Assembly (NCBI GenBank): GCA_945878695.1
Contig: CAMDXI010000008.1
Span: forward strand, 1 to 49,606
Origin: Methylotenera oryzisoli
GTDB lineage: Bacteria > Pseudomonadota > Gammaproteobacteria > Burkholderiales > Methylophilaceae
Length of the DNA: 49,606 nucleotides
Reading direction: 5' to 3'
Positions 37,350-44,901 of this stretch are shown here, one piece after another. Under the pieces are notes generated by a model. That model was given only the letters and a program-made list of their open reading frames with translations. It was not told where the DNA came from and searched no databases. Numbering within the stretch: the stretch's first letter is position 1; every line of letters begins with the position of its first letter. Both the position numbers and the translations under genes were made by a program.

Positions 37350-38249
37350 ATGATGACGCCGCCACATACCCCTCTAGACGCTCATGCCATTGCGGCTGAT
37401 AGCCTACGTTTAGCCCAGCAGCATTACGAAAATTTTCCGGTTGCTTCCATAGTTCTCCCTGCCCGCTTGCGCGAACCGATCGCCTTAATCTACCGCTACG
37501 CCAGGCAAGCTGACGATTTCGCAGACGAAGGTGAGTTTAGTGTAAGCCAGCGCATCGCATTACTGGATGATTATCGGCATGAACTGGATTTGTTGGCGGC
37601 CTACATCAAGCCTAATAGCGATTTTTTTCTAAGCTTAGGCGCCATGATAAAAGCCCGCCATCTACCCTACCAACCGTTTTACGATTTACTCGATGCATTC
37701 AAGCAAGACGTGAGTAAAACCCGTTATGCTAATTACGCTGAAATTAGCCATTATTGTGAGCGTTCAGCTAATCCTATAGGCCGTTTGCTGCTATCGCTAT
37801 ACGGCGCAGCAAATCCGGAAAACAGCGCTTATGCCGACAAGATCTGCACGGCGCTGCAATTAATCAACTTTCTGCAAGACATAGCCATAGACCTGCAAAA
37901 AAATGCCGGTAAACAACGTATTTATTTATGCCAAGATGAAATGCTGGCCTATGGCATTAGCGAACAGACACTGCAGGAGTTTGCCTCTGGTGTAAAATCC
38001 ACCGACGCCAATTGGCAAGCTTTTATGCATTTCAATTTAAACCGAGTGGAGTGTTTGCTGGCCGCTGGCAAACCGCTGGGGCGAATCTTAAGTGGTCGCA
38101 TAGGCTTAGAAATGCGCATGATTATTGCCGGCGGAGAACGCATAGCGGCTAAGATTAGGCAGCATCAAGGCGATGTGTTTAATCATAGGCCTAGGCTGCA
38201 AGCTTTAGATTGGCTGCGCATCGTATTTGTCGCCCTGTTTAAGCAATAG
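37350..38249 (+). CDS. hpnC: Hydroxysqualene synthase HpnC
   Basis: An all-alpha trans-isoprenyl diphosphate synthase. In the HpnCDE route (established in hopanoid and squalene producers) HpnD couples two farnesyl diphosphates to presqualene diphosphate, HpnC makes hydroxysqualene, and HpnE reduces it. Here HYENFPVASIVLP, the first aspartate motif in YARQADDFADEGE and the second in INFLQDIAIDLQKN are clear. I use the ATG at 37350 (299 residues, MMTPPHTP). A TTG at 37332 is better placed relative to AAGAAGG and would add six residues. hpnD follows eight bases later. Confidence 0.92.
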   Translation: MMTPPHTPLDAHAIAADSLRLAQQHYENFPVASIVLPARLREPIALIYRYARQADDFADEGEFSVSQRIALLDDYRHELDLLAAYIKPNSDFFLSLGAMIKARHLPYQPFYDLLDAFKQDVSKTRYANYAEISHYCERSANPIGRLLLSLYGAANPENSAYADKICTALQLINFLQDIAIDLQKNAGKQRIYLCQDEMLAYGISEQTLQEFASGVKSTDANWQAFMHFNLNRVECLLAAGKPLGRILSGRIGLEMRMIIAGGERIAAKIRQHQGDVFNHRPRLQALDWLRIVFVALFKQ

Positions 38250-38256
38250 GAAAACC

Positions 38257-39096
38257 ATGACGCCAGAACAATATTGCCAAGAAAAAACCGCCAAAAGTGG
38301 CTCCAGCTTTTATTACAGTTTTCGATTTTTACCCCAATCAAGGCGGCTCGCCATCACTGCTTTGTATGCCTTTTGCCGCGAGGTAGATGACATTGCGGAT
38401 GAGTGCACGGACTTATCGGTAGCCAAAACCAAACTCAATTGGTGGCGTAGCGAAATCGACCGCCTCTATCAAAACCAGCCACAGCATCCGGTAGCCAAGG
38501 CCTTGCTTCCCGCCATCCAAACCTATCAATTAGACGCCGAGCATTTCATGGAAATCATAGATGGCATGGAGATGGATTTAAACTTCAACCGCTACCAAGA
38601 TTTTAAGCAATTGCAGCTCTATTGTTACCGCGTGGCCAGCGTGGTTGGTTTGTTGGCCGCACAGATATTTGGTTTTAATAATCGAAAAACCCTCAAATTT
38701 GCGCACGACCTAGGCATGGCGTTTCAATTAACCAACATCATAAGGGACGTCGGCGAGGATGCCAGACGCAATCGCATCTACCTACCCTTAGACGAATTAG
38801 CTAAATTTGGCGTCAGCGAGGACGATCTTTTAGCAAGCAGGGAATCCATTGCCGTAAAGCGTTTATTGGATTTTCAAATTGAGCGCGCGGAAAGCTATTA
38901 CGACAAAGCCCTTAGCGCATTGCCGGCTGAAGACCATAAAAACCAGCGCGTGAGCTTGATGATGGCCTCGATTTACCGCACCTTGCTCCGCGAGATTAAC
39001 GCCAGTGGAGCCGAAAAAGTATTAAACGCACGTATCTCCTTAGGCGCCCTAAGAAAAATGTTGCTGGCGCTTAAGGTTTGGCTTAAGTACCGATAA
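38257..39096 (+). CDS. hpnD: Presqualene diphosphate synthase HpnD
   Basis: A 279-residue isoprenoid synthase that condenses two farnesyl diphosphates. It has SFYYSFRFLP, the first motif FCREVDDIADE and the second in TNIIRDVGEDARRNRIYLP. An AGGA across the hpnC stop supports the ATG at 38257 (MTPEQYCQEK) over the longer in-frame start, which overlaps hpnC. It lies between hpnC and hpnE, the standard order. Confidence 0.95.
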   Translation: MTPEQYCQEKTAKSGSSFYYSFRFLPQSRRLAITALYAFCREVDDIADECTDLSVAKTKLNWWRSEIDRLYQNQPQHPVAKALLPAIQTYQLDAEHFMEIIDGMEMDLNFNRYQDFKQLQLYCYRVASVVGLLAAQIFGFNNRKTLKFAHDLGMAFQLTNIIRDVGEDARRNRIYLPLDELAKFGVSEDDLLASRESIAVKRLLDFQIERAESYYDKALSALPAEDHKNQRVSLMMASIYRTLLREINASGAEKVLNARISLGALRKMLLALKVWLKYR

Positions 39097-39107
39097 AGTC
39101 TAGCCCT

Positions 39108-40454
39108 ATGCATAAAGCGAGAATTGCGATCATAGGCGGCGGTTGTGCCGGCTTAAGTGCAGCGATAGCACTGGCTAAGCAAGGATGGTCGGTTAGTCTG
39201 TTTGAAGCCAGCAGTGAGCTGGGCGGGCGGGCCCGCAGCATAGCCTTTACAAATGCGGCTGGCAGCACTTACCTAGACAACGGCCAACACATCTTGATCG
39301 GCGCCTACAAGTCGACGCTGCAGCTATTAAACACATTAGGCCTTAGCGAAAAACAAGCTTTTTTAAGGTTGCCGTTTTCCTTGCGCATGCAAGGTCCAGG
39401 CCATTGCCTGCTTAGGCTAAATACCGCGTCTTATTTACCCACCCCGCTGGCCATGCTGCTAGGATTGCTCGCATGCCGAGGCTTGAGTTTCAGTGAACGC
39501 ATAGCCGGCATAGGCATGATGACGCGCATGGCTTTAAAGGGCTACCAACTAGACCACGACCTGCCCTTAGCGTCTTTTTTGCAAGAACAAAACCAGAGTG
39601 CCAATGCGATCCAACAACTGTGGGAACCGATTAGCCTAGCCGCACTGAATACACCCATTCAGGCAGCCAGCACACAGGTATTTTTAAATGTGCTCAAAGA
39701 CACCATGGCTAGCTCCGCTTGGTCTAGCCTGAGAAAAAACAGCGATTTCTTATTGGCGAAACAAGACTTATCCAAGCTGATAGGTAGGCCGGCCAGCGCA
39801 TACTTGAGGCAACATGGCGTGCGCATTAAGCTAAAACAGCGCATCACTGGCATTAGCAAAAATGATTTAGGCTACCGACTGAACGGCGTAGAAGAGGCGG
39901 CTGTATATAGCCACGTGGTGTTGGCCACGGCACCGCATAACGCAAGCCAATTGATGGTTGGACTGAGTGAATTGCATGCAGAACACATGGCCTTAGCCTC
40001 TTTTGACTATCAACCTATAGTCACGGTATACCTGCAATACCCGACTCACACAAAATTAAGGCTGCCCATGATAGGCTTGAGCAATGGCTTAGGGCAATGG
40101 GTGTTCGATCGGGGTCAGATCTGCCAGCAACATGGCTTGCTCGCCGTGGTGATCAGCGGAACGGGGTCACACCAAACCTTGCCGCAAGCGCAATTGGCCG
40201 AGGCGGTAATGGCTCAGCTTAAGCTAGCCTTCCCCAAGCTGAGCAGCCCACTATGGCATAAAGTGATCGCAGAAAAACGCGCCACTTATGCCTGCACGCC
40301 CGATTTAACCAGACCGCCGCCACAAACGGCGCTGCCTAACTTTTACCTGGCTGGCGATTACTGTTATGCGGACTACCCGGCTACCATAGAGGGTGCGGTG
40401 CGCAGCGGTTTAATTTGTGCTGAACTGATACAGGCTAGCCACAAAGTCGGCTAG
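39108..40454 (+). CDS. hpnE: Hydroxysqualene dehydroxylase HpnE
   Basis: A 448-residue FAD flavoprotein of the amine-oxidase/desaturase type that converts hydroxysqualene to squalene. The N-terminal dinucleotide fold is IAIIGGGCAGLSAAIALAKQ, followed by GGRARS and LDNGQHILIGAYK; the C-terminal FAD contact is NFYLAGDYCYADYPATIEGA. It follows hpnD by 11 bases and lacks a clear ribosome site. It converges with radA, six bases away. No squalene-hopene cyclase is present in the window. Confidence 0.93.
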   Translation: MHKARIAIIGGGCAGLSAAIALAKQGWSVSLFEASSELGGRARSIAFTNAAGSTYLDNGQHILIGAYKSTLQLLNTLGLSEKQAFLRLPFSLRMQGPGHCLLRLNTASYLPTPLAMLLGLLACRGLSFSERIAGIGMMTRMALKGYQLDHDLPLASFLQEQNQSANAIQQLWEPISLAALNTPIQAASTQVFLNVLKDTMASSAWSSLRKNSDFLLAKQDLSKLIGRPASAYLRQHGVRIKLKQRITGISKNDLGYRLNGVEEAAVYSHVVLATAPHNASQLMVGLSELHAEHMALASFDYQPIVTVYLQYPTHTKLRLPMIGLSNGLGQWVFDRGQICQQHGLLAVVISGTGSHQTLPQAQLAEAVMAQLKLAFPKLSSPLWHKVIAEKRATYACTPDLTRPPPQTALPNFYLAGDYCYADYPATIEGAVRSGLICAELIQASHKVG

Positions 40455-40460
40455 CGATCA

Positions 40461-41828
40461 TTACTGGCGCAATTGCTGTAAAGCCTGATCTAGGCGTTCG
40501 ACAGCGATCACTTCTAAACCAGCGATTTTGGCCTTAGGCGCGTTGGATTTTGGCACAATAGCCTTACTAAAACCCAGTTTAGCCGCTTCTTTTAAGCGCA
40601 TTTGCCCGCCTTGAACGGGACGCACTTCACCCGCCAATCCAACCTCACCAAAAACTATAAGTTTATTGTCTAATGGCTTGTTTTTTAATGAAGAAACGAT
40701 GGATAAAATCACCGCCAAATCGACTGCAGGTTCTGCAATTTTCACGCCTCCCACTGCATTAATGAACACATCTTGATCAAAACACGGGATGCCGGCGTGC
40801 CTATGCAGCACAGCCAGCAACATGGCCAAACGATTTTGCTCTAAACCCACGCACAAGCGCTTAGGATTAGGCGCGTGACTTTCATCCACCAGGGCTTGAA
40901 TTTCAATCAACAAAGGCCGCGTGCCTTCCATGGTAACGGTAATGCAACTGCCCGCCACTTGGCTGTCATGATGAGATAAGAATAAAGCCGAGGGATTGGC
41001 TACTTCACGCAAGCCTTTTTCCGTCATGGCAAACACGCCCAACTCGTTCACCGCACCAAAGCGATTTTTGAATGCACGTATGAGTCGAAAGCTGGAGTTT
41101 TGATCGCCTTCAAAATACAAGACGGTATCAACAATGTGTTCTAATACACGCGGCCCAGCCAAGGTGCCGTCTTTGGTGACATGACCGACCAATATCACGG
41201 TAATACCTAGTTGCTTAGCCAATCGCGTGAGCTGGGCTGAACACTCGCGCACCTGCGCGACTGACCCGGGCGCTGAACTCAAGGCCTCGGAATAAACGGT
41301 TTGTATGGAATCTATGACGGCAATATTCGGCTTATGGGTTTGCAGCGTGGCTAAAATTTTCTCTAGATTGATTTCAGCCAACAACTCCACCTCGCTGGCA
41401 TCCAGCCCAAGGCGCCTGGCGCGCATGGCGATTTGTTGAGGGGATTCTTCACCACTGACATAGATAGCTTGGGCGGATCGGCCTAAGTGGCATAACACCT
41501 GCAACAGCAAGGTGGATTTACCTATACCCGGGTCGCCGCCGATTAACACCACCCCGCCTTCGACCAAGCCGCCACCTAGCACACGATCAAACTCGCTGAT
41601 GCCGGTAGCTTGCCGTGCAATATCGGCCGCTTGAATGCTGCTTATTTTTTGCAGGCTAGCACTTTGCGTTAAGCCGTCGAATTTATTGGCGTAGCGATTG
41701 GTGCTGACCGTTTCTTCTAAAGTCTCGACCAAAGTGTTCCAAGCTAGGCAGCCCGGGCATTGGCCTTGCCATTTTGGTTCGCTAGCGCCGCATTCGGTGC
41801 AGGTGTACAGGGTTTTTGCTTTTGCCAT
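40461..41828 (-). CDS. radA: DNA repair protein RadA
   Basis: A RecA-like motor that helps branch migration in recombinational repair. The ATG at 41828 (455 residues, MAKAKTLYTC) is chosen because the zinc finger (C10, C13, C24, C27) then sits at the very N-terminus as in the family; the longer frame overlaps dnaB. It has the Walker A GGDPGIGKST, the KNRFG motif and a C-terminal Lon-like domain. It follows dnaB by 19 bases. No SD is apparent. Confidence 0.95.
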   Translation of the reverse strand: MAKAKTLYTCTECGASEPKWQGQCPGCLAWNTLVETLEETVSTNRYANKFDGLTQSASLQKISSIQAADIARQATGISEFDRVLGGGLVEGGVVLIGGDPGIGKSTLLLQVLCHLGRSAQAIYVSGEESPQQIAMRARRLGLDASEVELLAEINLEKILATLQTHKPNIAVIDSIQTVYSEALSSAPGSVAQVRECSAQLTRLAKQLGITVILVGHVTKDGTLAGPRVLEHIVDTVLYFEGDQNSSFRLIRAFKNRFGAVNELGVFAMTEKGLREVANPSALFLSHHDSQVAGSCITVTMEGTRPLLIEIQALVDESHAPNPKRLCVGLEQNRLAMLLAVLHRHAGIPCFDQDVFINAVGGVKIAEPAVDLAVILSIVSSLKNKPLDNKLIVFGEVGLAGEVRPVQGGQMRLKEAAKLGFSKAIVPKSNAPKAKIAGLEVIAVERLDQALQQLRQ

Positions 41829-41847
41829 GGCCAGCTTAGGGTATGGA

Positions 41848-43230
41848 CTAGTAGCTGTCGGCCATGTGGCCGCTGCCCGCGTAATTTTCAAAACGGGTGT
41901 GCTGACCTATGAAAGTAAGACGAACGCGGCCTATCGGGCCATTACGCTGCTTAGCAATGATGATTTCCGCCGTGCCCTTGTCCACGCTATCCGGGTTATA
42001 CACCTCATCACGGTAGATAAACAATATCACGTCGGCATCCTGCTCGATCGCCCCGGACTCGCGCAAATCGCTCATTACTGGGCGCTTGTCTGGGCGCTGC
42101 TCTACACTGCGATTGAGCTGCGACAACGCCACTACCGGGCAATCCAGCTCTTTAGCCAAGGCCTTGAGTGAACGGGATATTTCCGAAATTTCCGTGGCGC
42201 GATTTTCACCCTGACGCCCTGCTGGGGCCGCCATCAACTGCAAGTAATCGACCACGATTAAACCGAGTTTTCCGGTTTGCCGGTGCAAGCGTCTGGCCCT
42301 TGCGCGCACATCAAAACTGCTTAAACCTGCCCCCTCATCAATAAAGATAGGCGCCTCATTGAGTCGACCCAGGGCCGTGGTGAGTTTTTCCCAATCTTCG
42401 TCTTCTAACTTACCCGTGCGCATACGGTGTTGATCCAAACGACCCACCGACCCTATCATACGCATGGCCAATTGCGTGGACGCCATTTCCATGGAGAACA
42501 CGGCAACCGGCAAACCGGTGTCCAAGGCGACATTCTCAGCCATATTAAGGGAAAAAGCCGTTTTACCCATGGAGGGACGCCCCGCAACGATAATTAAATC
42601 GCCACCCTGCATGCCCGATGTCATGGAATCCAAGTCGGTAAAGCCAGTAGGCACACCGGTGACATCCGATGGGTTATCCCGTGAAAAGAGTTGATCGATG
42701 CGATCCGCTACTTGCGGTAACAATACCTTGATATCAACAAAGCCTTGTGTACTCTTTTTGCCGCCTTCGGCAATTTGAAAAATCTTGGCTTCGGCTTCGT
42801 CTAGCAACTGCTGTGCATCGCGCCCATTAGGCGCGTAAGCGCTCTCGGCGATACCGGAACCCACCACCACCAACTGGCGCATCACGGCTCGCTCGTGGAC
42901 AATTTCGGCGTAACGTCGGATATTGGCTGCAGTTGGCGTGCTTTGCGCTAAGGCGCCCAAGTAGGCAATGCCGCCTACCCCGGATAATTCTGCCGTGCTT
43001 TCTAATGATTCCGCTACCGTGACTATATCGGCCGGTCGGTTGTGCTCGATGAGTTTGGCTATGTGTTGGAAAATGGCTTTGTGATCGTGCCGATAAAAAT
43101 CTTGCGCACTTAATATGTCGGCCACTTTATCCAGCGCTTCGTTTTCCAAGAGCAGGCCGCCAAGCACCGACTGCTCAGCATCCACTGAATGGGGAGGGAT
43201 TTTTAATGCGTCTAATTGTTCATCGGCCAT
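41848..43230 (-). CDS. dnaB: Replicative DNA helicase DnaB
   Basis: A 460-residue hexameric helicase. The N-terminal domain begins with IPPHSVDAEQSVLGGLLLEN. The RecA-type C-terminal domain shows Walker A AGRPSMGKTAF, VDYLQLM, and the SDLRESGAIEQDADVI segment. No intein interrupts it. It lies 104 bases after rplI, with a terminator between, and a TATAAT seven bases before the ATG. priB, encoded nearby, belongs to the PriA-type loading of DnaB. Confidence 0.97.
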   Translation of the reverse strand: MADEQLDALKIPPHSVDAEQSVLGGLLLENEALDKVADILSAQDFYRHDHKAIFQHIAKLIEHNRPADIVTVAESLESTAELSGVGGIAYLGALAQSTPTAANIRRYAEIVHERAVMRQLVVVGSGIAESAYAPNGRDAQQLLDEAEAKIFQIAEGGKKSTQGFVDIKVLLPQVADRIDQLFSRDNPSDVTGVPTGFTDLDSMTSGMQGGDLIIVAGRPSMGKTAFSLNMAENVALDTGLPVAVFSMEMASTQLAMRMIGSVGRLDQHRMRTGKLEDEDWEKLTTALGRLNEAPIFIDEGAGLSSFDVRARARRLHRQTGKLGLIVVDYLQLMAAPAGRQGENRATEISEISRSLKALAKELDCPVVALSQLNRSVEQRPDKRPVMSDLRESGAIEQDADVILFIYRDEVYNPDSVDKGTAEIIIAKQRNGPIGRVRLTFIGQHTRFENYAGSGHMADSY

Positions 43231-43237
43231 GGTGCCA

Positions 43238-43243
43238 ATTATA
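43238..43243 (-). promoter_or_regulatory. Candidate dnaB promoter (-10 box)
   Basis: On the minus strand a perfect TATAAT ends seven bases before the dnaB ATG. A poor -35 (TTGGGT, 19-base spacing) lies before it. The rplI terminator is just upstream, leaving only this space for a dnaB promoter. Confidence 0.5.
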
Positions 43244-43267
43244 CTGAATAACCTCTAAGATTACCCA

Positions 43268-43298
43268 ACAAAAAAGGCTACCGAAGTAGCCTTTTTTG
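43268..43298 (-). terminator. Terminator after rplI with UUCG loop
   Basis: On the minus strand CAAAAAAGGCTAC-TTCG-GTAGCCTTTTTTG is a perfect stem closed by a C(UUCG)G tetraloop and followed by T6. It ends the rpsF-priB-rpsR-rplI message. Confidence 0.95.
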
Positions 43299-43334
43299 AT
43301 TTGCAGCGCTAGCTTAAACCCAAGGTTTTTGGAC

Positions 43335-43784
43335 TTAGGCTTCGGCCACCACAGTGACAGTAATGGCCACGACAACATCGTGATGCAGGGCCACAGTAAC
43401 GGCATGGTCACCTATGGTTTTTAACGGACCATCAGGCATGCGTACCAAGGCTTTAGTCACTTCAAAACCTTGCGCTACTAATGATTCAGCAATGTCACCG
43501 TTAGTAACTGAACCGAATAGACGGCCATCCACACCGGCTTTTTGCGCAATGCTTACTACGAAATTAGCCAATTTTTCACCGCGTGCTTGCGCCGCAGCCA
43601 AAATGGCAGCTTGTTGTTTTTCCAATTCCACACGGCGCGCGGCAATTTCAGCTTTATTGGCTTCGGTTGCACGTTTAGCTTTACCTTGAGGAATTAAAAA
43701 GTTACGGCCGTAGCCATCTTTAACTTTAACGATGTCACCTAAATTACCTAGGTTACCCACTTTTTCTAATAAAATAACTTGCAT
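43335..43784 (-). CDS. rplI: 50S ribosomal protein L9
   Basis: A 149-residue protein of the large subunit with two domains joined by a long helix. [32 protein letters not shown] (in two pieces 1-20 and 21-32) is the L9 signature, and the helix runs through [22 protein letters not shown] ribosome site precedes the ATG. It follows rpsR by 12 bases and ends before a terminator. Confidence 0.98.
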   Translation of the reverse strand: MQVILLEKVGNLGNLGDIVKVKDGYGRNFLIPQGKAKRATEANKAEIAARRVELEKQQAAILAAAQARGEKLANFVVSIAQKAGVDGRLFGSVTNGDIAESLVAQGFEVTKALVRMPDGPLKTIGDHAVTVALHHDVVVAITVTVVAEA

Positions 43785-43796
43785 GGTAGCCTCCGA

Positions 43797-44027
43797 TTAT
43801 TGGTGTTTGTCTGTGTATGGAAGCAAAGCTAAGAAACGTGCAAGTTTAACTGCAGTCGTTAATTGGCGTTGATAACGGGCTTTAGTGCCTGTCATACGAG
43901 CTGGAATGATCTTTGCATTTTCTGAAATAAAATCTTTAAGCAAATCCACGTCTTTGTAATCCACTTGCTTGATGCCTTCTGCTGAAAAACGGCAGTAACG
44001 GCGGCGTTTATACATTTCTCTTGCCAT
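43797..44027 (-). CDS. rpsR: 30S ribosomal protein S18
   Basis: A 76-residue ribosomal protein that binds S6 in the 30S platform. The sequence shows [30 protein letters not shown] and [20 protein letters not shown], the S18 hallmarks. An AGGAG ribosome site precedes it. It lies nine bases after priB and 12 before rplI. Confidence 0.98.
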   Translation of the reverse strand: MAREMYKRRRYCRFSAEGIKQVDYKDVDLLKDFISENAKIIPARMTGTKARYQRQLTTAVKLARFLALLPYTDKHQ

Positions 44028-44036
44028 CTTGAACTC

Positions 44037-44321
44037 CTAAATATTTTCTATATGGTTAATGTGCATCACCAATTGCGTGCTTTTAAGGCTGCGTCTGGTT
44101 AAAAAACCAGTGGCGCGTATGCGTGAGCCTATGGTTAGGCCTTGCAATGCCAAGTCACCTAAAGTAACCGCATTGACTTCGCACTCCACCTTACGCTTCA
44201 TGCCCGCCTCTATTTGCTCGGATGCATGTCGCAATACCACACTTAACAACGGTATGCCTGCTGGCGTGTAGCGAAGCGGCTCTGTATGCACAACTTCAGC
44301 TTGCAACACCAGTTTATTCAA
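44037..44321 (-). CDS. priB: Primosomal replication protein N (PriB)
   Basis: A 94-residue OB-fold single-strand DNA-binding dimer that bridges PriA and DnaT in replication restart. MNKLVLQAEVV, TPAGIPLLSVVLRH and VTLGDLALQGLTIGSRIRA match PriB, not the longer SSB. It sits between rpsF (three bases) and rpsR (nine bases), where betaproteobacteria and enterics both place priB. Confidence 0.92.
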   Translation of the reverse strand: MNKLVLQAEVVHTEPLRYTPAGIPLLSVVLRHASEQIEAGMKRKVECEVNAVTLGDLALQGLTIGSRIRATGFLTRRSLKSTQLVMHINHIENI

Positions 44322-44324
44322 AGC

Positions 44325-44711
44325 TTATGCTGCCACCTCTGCAGCCTCAGCGGCTACTGGTGCACCATCACGGCTCAACACGGATTTTGATTTTTCTTCT
44401 TTCATCATCGGTGAAGGGGCAGTCACGGCTGTTTTCGTTGACATCATTAAATGACGTAACACAGCATCGTTAAATTTGAAGCCATGCTCTAGTTCAGCTA
44501 GCACTTCAAGATTGCACTCGATGTTCATTAACACATAGTGTGCTTTGTGGATTTTTTGGATAGGGTAAGCAAGTTGACGGCGACCCCAGTCTTCTAGACG
44601 ATGCACTGCACCGCCGCTAGCAGTGATTAGCGTACGGTAACGCTCTATCATCGCTGGTACTTGTTCGCTTTGGTCCGGATGGACGATAAACACTAGTTCA
44701 TAATGTCTCAT
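44325..44711 (-). CDS. rpsF: 30S ribosomal protein S6
   Basis: A 128-residue ribosomal protein starting [17 protein letters not shown]. The ATG at 44711 has a strong AAGGAG; the longer in-frame start reads through the leader. [20 protein letters not shown] and [14 protein letters not shown] confirm S6. The C-terminus is an Ala/Glu/Lys-rich tail beyond the fold. It heads the rpsF-priB-rpsR-rplI message with its own consensus promoter. Confidence 0.98.
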   Translation of the reverse strand: MRHYELVFIVHPDQSEQVPAMIERYRTLITASGGAVHRLEDWGRRQLAYPIQKIHKAHYVLMNIECNLEVLAELEHGFKFNDAVLRHLMMSTKTAVTAPSPMMKEEKSKSVLSRDGAPVAAEAAEVAA

Positions 44712-44831
44712 TAGTACTCCTTTTGGATATAAGCCACCTGCAAAGCGCTTCATCATGGATGAAAGGCAAACCATTCGTGCAGTGTGACAAGGTTAATTTA
44801 CTGCTTGCCTGAATAAGATTACCAGGCAAGC
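44712..44831 (-). promoter_or_regulatory. Structured 5' leader of rpsF
   Basis: The about 120-base leader starts with a perfect 9-bp hairpin (44803-44811 with 44823-44831). Further on CAC(A)CTGCA pairs with TGCAGGTG with one bulged A, enclosing a hairpin TTTCATC-CAT-GATGAAG. It resembles a regulatory fold for S6:S18 by position. The CCG trinucleotide expected of the known S6:S18 motif is not seen. Confidence 0.5.
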
Positions 44832-44836
44832 GCGCG

Positions 44837-44865
44837 ATTATAGACAAAAGCTACGCACTAATCAA
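44837..44865 (-). promoter_or_regulatory. Sigma-70 promoter for rpsF operon
   Basis: On the minus strand TTGATT, a 17-base spacer and TATAAT lie just after uvrB. The predicted start is at about 44830, giving a leader of about 120 bases to the S6 ATG. Confidence 0.82.
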
Positions 44866-44901
44866 ACACTATTCATGCCTGTTAGGCAGTTAAGGGGATA
44901 T

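Noticed and set aside
37159-37365. A short minus-strand frame in the mtnP-hpnC gap
   Set aside because: It crosses the palindrome and the beginning of hpnC, has no ribosome site, and reads as translated regulatory DNA.
41698-42171. A 157-codon plus-strand frame across the radA-dnaB junction
   Set aside because: Antisense to two certain genes; no recognisable protein features.
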